The notes beneath the pieces were generated by a model. It ran no database searches and was not told the DNA's origin. It saw nothing but the letters and a program-made list of their open reading frames with translations. From JACDAE01 sp963717195 (GTDB taxonomy: Bacteria; Chloroflexota; Ktedonobacteria; Ktedonobacterales; Ktedonobacteraceae), in assembly GCA_963717195.1 (NCBI GenBank), contig CAVQVR010000018.1, forward strand, positions 1-64,000: DNA of 64,000 nucleotides. The letters run 5' to 3'. Both the position numbers and the translations under genes were made by a program. Shown here one piece after another: positions 55,526-63,303 of the stretch; the stretch's first letter is position 1, and each line of letters begins with the position of its first letter.

Positions 55526-57385
55526 ATGGCAAACAATTATTCGTCTGATCCTGAGCATATAGTACCTGTAAACGATGCTGTGATGCCGGGGAGGGGGCCG
55601 GATGGTTTGCCATTAACGCCTGCGGCGACGCCCGGGCTGGCCTATTCTTCCGCTCCATCTGGAGGGCAATCTGTGTCAGTGCCATCTTCTACTCCGTCAT
55701 CTGATGGAAAAAATGCAGTTTACCAACGCCGTTTAATGCCGGGCGCAGTACTTTCTGCGAACCGCTACCAGATTGAGAAGCTGGTGGCATCTGGTGGGAT
55801 GGGCGCGGTCTATCGTGCGGTAGATACCCGTTTTAATCGCCCGTGTGCTGTAAAAGAGATGCTGGATGAGTTTCAGCAAGAGAGTGATCGTGTGCAGGCG
55901 ATAGAATGGTTTTCACGCGAGGCGACGCTGCTGCTGGAGCTCCATCATCCATGCATTCCGCGCGTGCGCGACTTTTTTCGGGAGAATGGTAAGCATTACC
56001 TGGTGATGGATTTTATCGAAGGCCAGACACTGAGCGATGTGCTGGAGAAAGAGGGGAACGTGCCTGGTGTAAATGGAGCACATGGCGTTCCCGAAACACG
56101 TGTGCGAAATTGGGCGCAGCAGATCTGCAACGTGCTTGCGTATCTCCATCGGCAAAAGCCTCCGATTATCTTTCGCGATCTCAAGCCATCGAACATTATG
56201 GTAGATGACCATGACGAAATTAAATTGATCGATTTTGGCATTGCGCGTACCTTTCAATCGCAGCGCCAGTCGACCATTATTATGACAATTGGCTATGCGC
56301 CTCCAGAGCAATTACATGGGATGCCAGAGCCGCGTAGTGATATTTATGCGTTGGGAGCGACATTGTATAGAGTGCTGACCCATCATGATGCCTCTAATAA
56401 CAAGCCGAGTATTTTCTCATTTCCGCCGTTGCGCTTATTGCGTCCAGATATTTCGCCAGCCTTTGAGCAGGTTGTGGTCAAGGCGTTGAGTCCTGATACC
56501 ACACAACGCTGGGTCAGTGCAGTTGAGATGGAACGTGCTCTGACGAATTTGCCGCCAATAACTGTCGTACCCCCGATGATACAGGCGAGCGGTCAGGGAA
56601 ATCCAGCTCTGCATTCAGCCAACCCGCAGACACCAGCAAGGGGCGGACCTATATCGGGACCTGGCCAGGGAGCTACACCATCCAACCCTGGGGTAACGGG
56701 ACCGGCAGGCCCGCATATTGCTGCTGCACGTGGTCACCTGGCGGGCGGGCGCATTGACCCGGCGTATGCCGAGGTGCAACAGGCATATGCATTAGAACCA
56801 AACAATCCCCACGTACATAAAATTTTTGGGCAGGTTTTTGCACGTCGTATACCGGCACAAACAGAACTGGCTATGCGTGCGTATATGCGTGCTCTGGAAT
56901 TGAAACGGGATGATGCTGAAACCCATAAGTTGATAGGCGATGTTTCTCTGTACCTGACGCAGCAGCCATTGCAGGGGATTCCGGCGTATGTAGAGTCGTT
57001 ACGTTTAAATGCCAACGACTTTGAAGCTCACCTGCGGCTAGGGCAATGTTACGAGAAAACAAATCAGCTTGATTTTGCGTTACGAGAGTATCAAGAAGCT
57101 GCACGCCTGGTACCAGGGCAACCTCCACATCCGGAAGTTCATTTTTTGCTTGGCCAGATGGCTATGCGCGTGAACAAGTTAATGATCGCGGAGCGTGCTT
57201 TTGTGCAGGTGCTTTTTATCAATCCTGCTGATCACCAGACGCGTTTTTTACTGAGTCAGGTGTATGAGCAAGAAAACAAGCTGGAGGAGGCGTATCGCCA
57301 ATGTGGTTACGTGATCCAGCCTCTGGCGGCGAATCCGCTAGTGAAGCAGACGTTTGAGCGATTACGAACAAGTTTAGGACGATAA
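55526..57385 (+). CDS. Ser/Thr protein kinase with C-terminal TPR repeats
   Basis: A 619-residue protein. The kinase domain spans about residues 80-345: glycine loop 'ASGGMGAVYRAVD', lysine in 'CAVKEM' near 108, catalytic 'FRDLKPSN' near 217 (Phe replaces the usual His, as in many bacterial kinases), 'LIDFGIAR', and 'GYAPPEQ'. A Pro/Gly/Asn-rich linker follows, then TPR repeats from about 395 to the end ('AHLRLGQCYEKTNQLDFALR', 'RFLLSQVYEQENKLEEAY'). No membrane helix is seen, so it is cytoplasmic. It should phosphorylate Ser/Thr on partners bound by the TPRs. The PP2C gene starts 47 bases downstream on the same strand, making a likely kinase-phosphatase operon. Confidence 0.9.
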   Translation: MANNYSSDPEHIVPVNDAVMPGRGPDGLPLTPAATPGLAYSSAPSGGQSVSVPSSTPSSDGKNAVYQRRLMPGAVLSANRYQIEKLVASGGMGAVYRAVDTRFNRPCAVKEMLDEFQQESDRVQAIEWFSREATLLLELHHPCIPRVRDFFRENGKHYLVMDFIEGQTLSDVLEKEGNVPGVNGAHGVPETRVRNWAQQICNVLAYLHRQKPPIIFRDLKPSNIMVDDHDEIKLIDFGIARTFQSQRQSTIIMTIGYAPPEQLHGMPEPRSDIYALGATLYRVLTHHDASNNKPSIFSFPPLRLLRPDISPAFEQVVVKALSPDTTQRWVSAVEMERALTNLPPITVVPPMIQASGQGNPALHSANPQTPARGGPISGPGQGATPSNPGVTGPAGPHIAAARGHLAGGRIDPAYAEVQQAYALEPNNPHVHKIFGQVFARRIPAQTELAMRAYMRALELKRDDAETHKLIGDVSLYLTQQPLQGIPAYVESLRLNANDFEAHLRLGQCYEKTNQLDFALREYQEAARLVPGQPPHPEVHFLLGQMAMRVNKLMIAERAFVQVLFINPADHQTRFLLSQVYEQENKLEEAYRQCGYVIQPLAANPLVKQTFERLRTSLGR

Positions 57386-57432
57386 GAGGCAAGTTCTATG
57401 AGGTGTCAATCTGGCATGAAGGGAAAGTGTCA

Positions 57433-60061
57433 ATGAGTATGCATGGTTTCATCCCCAGAAACCAGGGGAGAGGCAGGCTTGCGGCATCTGTTTTCTCCAT
57501 ACTGAGCGGGTTTCTTGTCGTCCTGCAGCTGATACTGGTAACTTCTCAAACCGCACATGCGTCCTCTCTGAGGAGCGTGGCTACACCTGTTATAGGTACG
57601 TCACGTGCAGTAGATTTTGCGCAGGTCTCTGTCGTACGCCTGGTCGCAACGTATCAGCCACCTTCGGGCCAGGTGGCTAAACCGCTTTCCCCTGCTATTG
57701 CACAATGTACAGGGCTGGGTGTGGTGGTATCAAGCTGGATGTCTGAGAGTGGAAGCGATCAGAACAACTGGCTTCTGACCGATGGAAGTCTCGTCAATCC
57801 AGAGAAACCATCTTGCGTGTCCGTACCATCGAACTCCAATCTCGCATTATTACGCGTTGATCTCTATTTCAATAAGACGTTTAATCCTGCGATGGTGCCA
57901 GCATTTCCTGTTTCCCCTATTTCTGTGCATTGCCTGGTTCCTGTGTGTAGTGGAGGCCCGGCTTTGTTGTCATTTGCGACAGCTTCCAACCAGACCTTCC
58001 CGCATATTGATCTGGCAAGCAGCGATTTAGCACCAGCTATGGCTCTAGGATTGCATCTACAAAATGCTTCAGGGCCAATAACTTCTCTGCCAGCTCCATC
58101 CAATACCAATGCACCAGTGAGTGACCAGTATGTCAAAGAGGCTCAACGCTACCTGACCCCACAGCAGGCAAAGCCCGCAGATGCAAAGAATCCACTGGAA
58201 GCAGGTACGCCGATTTTCAACCAGGCAGGTGAACTCACAGCGATTGAATTAAGTGATAAAACACCTTTACGCGTTACTGACCTGGCTACAGTGATAAATG
58301 CTTTACCAGCACTGCAGCCGGTGACCGCTATAGTGAGCCAGCCAACGCCGACGCCCTTAGTGCCATCTGCAATAGCACCTCTCCATAACAATCCAGTGTA
58401 CGAGAATTGGAAAACGGGTATTAGTAGCTACTATCAAGGCGATCTTACGACGGCTCGTACTGCATTTCAAAAGGCTGAGAATGGAAACGCGTTATTCGAG
58501 ACCCCTGTAGCTTTTGAGCAATTGATCAATAGCCGTCTCGCTAAAAATAGTGGGAGCAGCCCGCAGGGATCTTCGTCGTCTATCTCTATCAAGTTCTTTG
58601 GCGTTCAGTTGACGATTCCTGATAAGAAGATGCTTATTGTGCTCATTCTTGCCATATTGGCTGTTCTGCTGGTACTGGTGGTCGTGCTTCTCATCCGAGC
58701 CAGGCTACTACGCAGGAGGCGCGTGCTCAAAGATTATGCCGAGGCGGAGCGACGAGGGGAACTGGAGGCACAACGGATCACTGCAATGGAGGAGGCACAG
58801 AACCGACAGGATCGACAACAGGCAGCCTCATCACCTGTGATATCCGCTTTTCCACCTGGAGCGGTCAGAACGAGTCCTTTAGCACGAACTGCTACTTTGC
58901 CCTGTCCCAATTGTGGAGCCCCTGTGAAACCAGATGATCATTTCTGCTCAAATTGCCGTATGGTACTTTCAGCAACAGAGTCTGGTTATCATGTGCGTGC
59001 GATGAAAACAGCGCTACCACCTGTTCAGCAGTCACCAGCACTTCATACTTCCTCGCGTTCTATTGCGGAACAGCCAACGCTGGATATGACGCCAGGTCTA
59101 CCAAACGAGCAGCCGACGCTAGAGATGTCGCCTGCAGCACCAAATGGGCAGGCCGATGCAGAAAAAACGGTCCCTTATGGTTTTGCTGCGCAACCACTAA
59201 AGGGCCAGCGTCTGGGAATCGCAGTAGGAACGCGCTCGGATCCCGGTATTAAGCGAAAATATAAGCCAAATGAGGATAACTTGTTCGCAGCCCACTGGCA
59301 ACGCGAGGCAAACACAGAAGCTGTTCCCTTTGGATTGTTTGTGGTGGCCGATGGCATGGGTGGGCATGCAAATGGGCAGGATGCCAGCCGTAGCGCGATC
59401 CAGACTATCATCGATTTTATGTTGCCAAAACTTTCTAAAACCGTAGATCCACAGAGTAAAGACCTTGACCAGTTGCTTGCTAACGCGGTGCAGCATGCAA
59501 ATCTGGTCGTACATCAGCATAATATGGAACTACGAGCCGACATGGGAACGACGGTGACGGCAGCCCTCCTCGTCGGTGCGACGGCCTATGTCAGCAACGT
59601 TGGGGATAGTCGCACCTATCTGTATCGCCCGCCAGACGGCCTGAAGAAGGTCACCAATGATCATTCCGTGGTGGCAAGCCTGGTTGAAGCAGGAATTATC
59701 AAGCCGGATGACATTTATACTCATCCCAAGCGCAACCAGATCTATCGCAGCCTGGGTGAGAAGTCTTCGGTTGAGGTCGAATTCGTTTGTCGTGCATTTG
59801 CAGCCTGGGGATAAACTGTTGCTTTGTTCAGATGGTTTGTGGGATATGGTACGCGATCCGAAGATCGAAGGCATCCTGAAGAGTGCGGTCCCTGATCCAA
59901 AGATAACTGCCGATGCTCTGATTCAAGCCGCGTTAGAGGGTGGTGGCGAGGATAATGTAAGCGTCATCGTCATTTCTCTTACCGAGACGCCCCAGCATAC
60001 AGTGGAGCACGGCTTCCAATTGCTTGCCAAACCCGACGCCGTCCAGATGCCGCAATTGTAG
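57433..60061 (+). CDS. Transmembrane PP2C phosphatase with trypsin-like pseudo-protease ectodomain and zinc ribbon, frameshift near 59787
   Basis: Two frames together give about 876 residues. After an N-terminal hydrophobic segment, an outside trypsin-like domain has lost the catalytic residues: 'GLGVVVSSW' and 'WLLTDGSLVNP' where the His belongs, and 'GTPIFNQAGELTAIEL' where Ser of GNSGGP belongs. A membrane helix at about residues 395-420 leads to a zinc ribbon ('CPNCGAPVKPDDHFCSNC') and PP2C ('VVADGMGGH', 'NVGDSRTYLYR', 'GEDNVSVIV'). The first frame ends at 59814 shortly after 'EKSSVEVEF'; removing one T from TTT (59786-59788) restores the rest of PP2C. GAAGGGAAAG supports the ATG at 57433 over a GTG at 57403. 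The TAG stop is supplied by a repeat. It should reverse the kinase's action on signals from outside. Confidence 0.85.
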
Positions 60062-60143
60062 GGGCCACGTTTACGGCGCCCAGGCGTGTCCAGCATTGTG
60101 AATGCAATTGGACACGCCTGGGCGCCGTAAACGTGGCCCCTAC
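60058..60143. repeat. Perfect inverted pair of GTAGGGGC repeats, 35-base arms, copy 9
   Basis: Arms 60058-60092 and 60109-60143 are exact complements around a 16-base loop. They begin GTAGGGGCCACGTTTACGGC and continue GCCCAGGCGTGTCCA. The left arm's TAG is the PP2C stop codon. A second perfect pair with arms of exactly 35 bases is at 62623. It probably terminates the kinase-phosphatase transcript. Confidence 0.85.
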
Positions 60144-60172
60144 ACATCGAACGACATTCGAATCAACCCAAA

Positions 60173-60201
60173 TTGTCGCACCTTCCTCCCTGTGCTATAA
60201 T
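60173..60201 (+). promoter_or_regulatory. Promoter of the nuoC-nuoD cluster
   Basis: A -35-like TTGTCG (60173-60178) and a consensus TATAAT (60196-60201) are 17 bases apart, with TGC before the -10 (extended -10). Transcription would begin near 60208, about 53 bases before nuoC. Confidence 0.65.
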
Positions 60202-60260
60202 CAATGCAGCATCTTCTAGCCTTTGTTAAGAGGTTGAAGGTAAATATAGGGAGTGACGCG

Positions 60261-61013
60261 ATGGATTTAGTACCACGTTCAAAAAATGTACCAAGTGCAA
60301 CTACCGGATATCGCGACGAGAATGCAGCTCTTGCGCGAGACCTGGCTCCGATAGCTCAAATTACAGGCAAAGCCCTGACACCGAAAACGCTGAAAGGTGA
60401 TTTTCTTGCCCTTGATATTGATCGTGAACACCTGGTTGCCGTATGTCGTTTTTTGCGCGATCAGCTAGGTTTTGACCTTTTGAGCTGTATTTCGGGCGTT
60501 GATATGCTTGATCACCTGGAGACGATCTATCACCTACGTTCAATATCACGTGGGCAGTTGCTGCAGCTCAAAGTGCAGATAGATCGTGAAAAGCCGGAAG
60601 TGGACAGCATCGTTTCGGTATGGCCCACAGCTAACTGGCTGGAGCGCGAAACCTACGATATGTATGGCATTCATTTTTCTGGCCATCCTGATCTCAGACG
60701 AATGCTACTGGATGATGACTTCGAGGGCTACCCATTGCTCAAGACCTTCCATCAAGTTCCGTTGACGGTGAAGCCGCGTGCCACGACACAGGTAGAGCCA
60801 AATATGGCTGTGGCCGGTAAGTTCCAGCAGCAACATGTGGAGCACGTGGTGCAGAAGAAACTGGGGCAGGGCCTGGAGGAACGCCTGCATCCTGGCACCC
60901 CTACCTTTGGTCATGCCTTTAGTGACTATCAGGAAGAAGCGAACCAGAACGAGGCGAATCCGGAAGGTGAGTCTGTACCGGGTAAAAGTGATTCTGGAAA
61001 TAGCAAAACTTGA
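60261..61013 (+). CDS. nuoC: NADH-quinone oxidoreductase subunit C
   Basis: About 250 residues. The NuoC signature is intact: 'NWLERETYDMYGIHFSGHP' followed by 'DLRRMLLDDDFEGYPLLK'. NuoC is part of the peripheral arm of respiratory complex I. The C-terminus (about 50 residues, 'EEANQNEANPEGESVP') is acidic and longer than usual. The frame is open from 60204, but GGGAG eight bases before the ATG at 60261 and the family N-terminus favour it. It heads a cluster with a small membrane gene and nuoD; nuoA, nuoB and the membrane-arm genes are not in this window. Confidence 0.9.
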   Translation: MDLVPRSKNVPSATTGYRDENAALARDLAPIAQITGKALTPKTLKGDFLALDIDREHLVAVCRFLRDQLGFDLLSCISGVDMLDHLETIYHLRSISRGQLLQLKVQIDREKPEVDSIVSVWPTANWLERETYDMYGIHFSGHPDLRRMLLDDDFEGYPLLKTFHQVPLTVKPRATTQVEPNMAVAGKFQQQHVEHVVQKKLGQGLEERLHPGTPTFGHAFSDYQEEANQNEANPEGESVPGKSDSGNSKT

Positions 61014-61042
61014 TACAGTATATTTGAATGGAAGTGGGTTCA

Positions 61043-61375
61043 ATGCCGAAGACCAGTACGCGTAAAAAATCTACTGCAACGTGGAACGGACAGCATGTTG
61101 CAATGGCTCCAGACAAGAATGCAGGGTCGCCGAATGGGACGAGCGTGGGCAGACAGGCGGGAGCGCTGGCTCAGCCTTCGACAGGAGCAACAGGTATGGT
61201 GGGGCTGCTTATGCCTGCAATGGTAGCACTGGGCTGTTGGGGGATGGCGTTCACGTTCGCCGTATTTTCTACTGATTCCAATCACCTGCTGTTTGGTGGT
61301 ATGGCGGCATTGATGGCCATTATGTGGTCGGTTAGCTTTGGTATTCGTGTGCGTAAAGTATTACGTCAAAAATAG
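61043..61375 (+). CDS. Small two-helix membrane protein between nuoC and nuoD
   Basis: A 110-residue protein I do not recognise. The first 50 residues are basic, Thr/Gly-rich and probably cytoplasmic. Two helices follow ('MVGLLMPAMVALGCWGMAFT' and 'LLFGGMAALMAIMWSVSFG') with a basic C-terminus ('IRVRKVLRQK'). GGAAGTGGG supports the ATG at 61043 over 61028. It lies 29 bases after nuoC and 35 bases before nuoD, so it is probably co-transcribed and may belong to complex I assembly or anchoring; that is inference. Confidence 0.7.
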   Translation: MPKTSTRKKSTATWNGQHVAMAPDKNAGSPNGTSVGRQAGALAQPSTGATGMVGLLMPAMVALGCWGMAFTFAVFSTDSNHLLFGGMAALMAIMWSVSFGIRVRKVLRQK

Positions 61376-61410
61376 CTCGAACATGCTTGAAATAAATAAA
61401 CGAGGAACGT

Positions 61411-62565
61411 ATGGCAACAAACCAGGATATAGATAGTGAACTGCTGCAAACCAGCGATACAGCCGAAGGGATATCGTCTCAGGAGATGTTGCTGAACCTG
61501 GGGCCTCAGCATCCCAGCACTCATGGTGTACTTCGCCTGGTTATAACGCTTGAAGGCGAGACCGTAACAAATTGCACTCCCGTGATTGGGTACCTGCACC
61601 GTGGCATCGAGAAGATTTTCGAGAATCGGCCTGTGATGGGGGGTATCCGCTATATGGATAATGCCGATTATCTCTCTCCTATGCTTAACGAGATTGCATA
61701 TGTAGGAGCTGTGGAGCAGTTGATGGGTATTGAGGCTCCACGGCGTGCGCAATATATTCGCCTATTAGTTGGTGAAATGCAACGTATCGCCAGCCACCTG
61801 GTAGCGATTGGTACGTATGGATTGGATCTGGGCGCGTTTACTCCGGTTCTGTGGACATTCCGTGATCGCGAAGGCATTCTTTCACTATTTGAAGCATTGG
61901 GTGGGAGTCGCTTCAACGTCAACTACTTGCGTGTGGGTGGCGTTCTGCACGATTTTCCTAAAAATTGGCTCAAAGAGTGCGAAGCCTTCTTCGACGTGTT
62001 TGAGAAGAATATAAAAGAACTGGAACAATTGCTTACAGGCAACGAGATCTTCGATGCACGTACTCAAGGCGTTGGTTATATTGATCCGCAGCAGGCTATA
62101 GCCTATGGATTGACCGGGCCGATGCTACGAGCATCAGGCGTCAATTGGGATCTACGCGTGCATCGTCCCTATATGGCTTATCGGGAAGTACCAGTGAATA
62201 TCCAGGTACGTCAGGAGGGAGATTGCTTCGCCCGTTACAAAGTGCGGCTGCAGGAAATCTTTGAATCTATGCGCCTGTGCCGTGTTGTTCTGGATAAGTT
62301 GCCGGGTGGTCCAATTGGAGTAAGAACGCCGATAGCGTTGCGTCCTGTTCGTGGCGAAACCTACTTTGCCATTGAGGGTAGCAAAGGCGAACTCGGTGTG
62401 TACTTCATTAGTGATGGGAGCGAATATCCCTGGCGGGCTAAATTGCGCGGTCCATCTTTTGTCAATTTGCAAATTCTGCCCGAATTGCTGCGTGGCCACA
62501 AAATGAGCGATGTAATAGCAATTATGGGAAGCCTTGATCTCGTATTGGGGGAAGTTGACAGGTAA
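61411..62565 (+). CDS. nuoD: NADH-quinone oxidoreductase subunit D
   Basis: A 384-residue NuoD. It has 'LNLGPQHPSTHGVLRL', the quinone-site histidine line, then 'GYLHRGIEKI', 'NADYLSPMLNEIAY', 'SHLVAIGTYGLDLGAFT' and the C-terminal 'EGSKGELGVYFISDG' and 'GSLDLVLGEVDR'. NuoD with NuoB forms the quinone-reduction site of complex I. Length is slightly short of many homologues but all signature segments are present. It ends the cluster: 57 bases downstream begins a perfect repeat pair that may terminate transcription. Confidence 0.94.
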   Translation: MATNQDIDSELLQTSDTAEGISSQEMLLNLGPQHPSTHGVLRLVITLEGETVTNCTPVIGYLHRGIEKIFENRPVMGGIRYMDNADYLSPMLNEIAYVGAVEQLMGIEAPRRAQYIRLLVGEMQRIASHLVAIGTYGLDLGAFTPVLWTFRDREGILSLFEALGGSRFNVNYLRVGGVLHDFPKNWLKECEAFFDVFEKNIKELEQLLTGNEIFDARTQGVGYIDPQQAIAYGLTGPMLRASGVNWDLRVHRPYMAYREVPVNIQVRQEGDCFARYKVRLQEIFESMRLCRVVLDKLPGGPIGVRTPIALRPVRGETYFAIEGSKGELGVYFISDGSEYPWRAKLRGPSFVNLQILPELLRGHKMSDVIAIMGSLDLVLGEVDR

Positions 62566-62622
62566 TAAGTTCTGTCATAGACAGAAATTGTGTTCCAGGG
62601 AAAAATGGGGATGTGGGTGGCC

Positions 62623-62741
62623 CACGGGCTTATTCGCTCCGCTCATCGCGCCCCTACTAGTGGGTCACCATCTCTTTTGAAGGATTTGCATCTCGTGCAT
62701 GCCATGGTAGGGGCGCGATGAGCGGAGCGAATAAGCCCGTG
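62623..62741. repeat. Perfect inverted pair of GTAGGGGC repeats, 35-base arms, copy 10
   Basis: Arms 62623-62657 and 62707-62741 are exact complements, each 35 bases, with 49 bases between. On the right arm the sequence is GTAGGGGCGCGATGAGCGGA then GCGAATAAGCCCGTG. The arms have the same length as the pair at 60058, although the inner sequence differs. It follows nuoD. Confidence 0.85.
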
Positions 62742-62781
62742 CCATGCTGTGCTGTCGGCGAGAGAGTGACACACCCTTACG

Positions 62782-63084
62782 CTAGTCTTCCAGGGGCGTT
62801 TCGCCCGGCAATAGTTCTCCAACTGCTGCTGTCAGTTCTTCAATCACCTCAATGTCTTCTGCACGCAGAGCAATCTGTTCGGTAGTATCCAACGGCCTTT
62901 CCGCAACTTCCACTAGCAGCATTGCATCGTATCCTGTTTGCGTACTCAGAAGCTGAAACTGTATCACTCTGACTACTCTATAATCAGGAAGTCCTGGCAT
63001 TTCCTTACCGATGAGATCATTGGCCCAGGTTGCGATTTCACTTACCGTATGCGCGGCTTCAAGTCCTAGCATTCGTGTTTCCAT
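62782..63084 (-). CDS. Small acidic hypothetical protein, 100 residues
   Basis: I do not recognise this protein. It is acidic with a mixed alpha/beta pattern: 'VVRVIQFQLLSTQTGYDAML' then 'LLVEVAERPLDTTEQIALRA' and an acidic tail. AAAGTGAG lies upstream of the ATG. It follows murI on the same strand at about 220 bases. A DUF-like small binding protein is possible; no function is claimed. Confidence 0.6.
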   Translation of the reverse strand: METRMLGLEAAHTVSEIATWANDLIGKEMPGLPDYRVVRVIQFQLLSTQTGYDAMLLVEVAERPLDTTEQIALRAEDIEVIEELTAAVGELLPGETPLED

Positions 63085-63189
63085 AAGGTACTCACTTTCT
63101 GTAGGTCGTTCTATCTTTATAAGCGATTCTGATGGGGTTTTGGATGCAGTTTGGATGTTATTTACATTAATTATTAGGGGTGGCTTATT

Positions 63190-63285
63190 CTACATATTAT
63201 GTATAGTCAGAATAAGCACCGTAAGTGCAATGATCAAGATCGCACCAGCAGTTACCTGGGCAATTGTGTGATGGCGCAGTACCAC
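63190..63285 (-). CDS. Possible 31-residue hydrophobic peptide
   Basis: After murI a GTG frame with GGGAG about ten bases upstream encodes 31 residues, mostly one membrane helix ('VTAGAILIIALTVLILTI'). The position and helix pattern suit a small membrane protein, but the evidence is thin: a rare start, short length and no relative known to me. Confidence 0.25.
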   Translation of the reverse strand: MVLRHHTIAQVTAGAILIIALTVLILTIHNM

Positions 63286-63303
63286 GCGCGATCAACTCCC
63301 ATA

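Noticed and set aside
59657..59780. Separate gene start for the PP2C end
   Set aside because: The ATG lies inside the PP2C domain and reads a wrong frame before the break; the end belongs to the upstream gene by frameshift.
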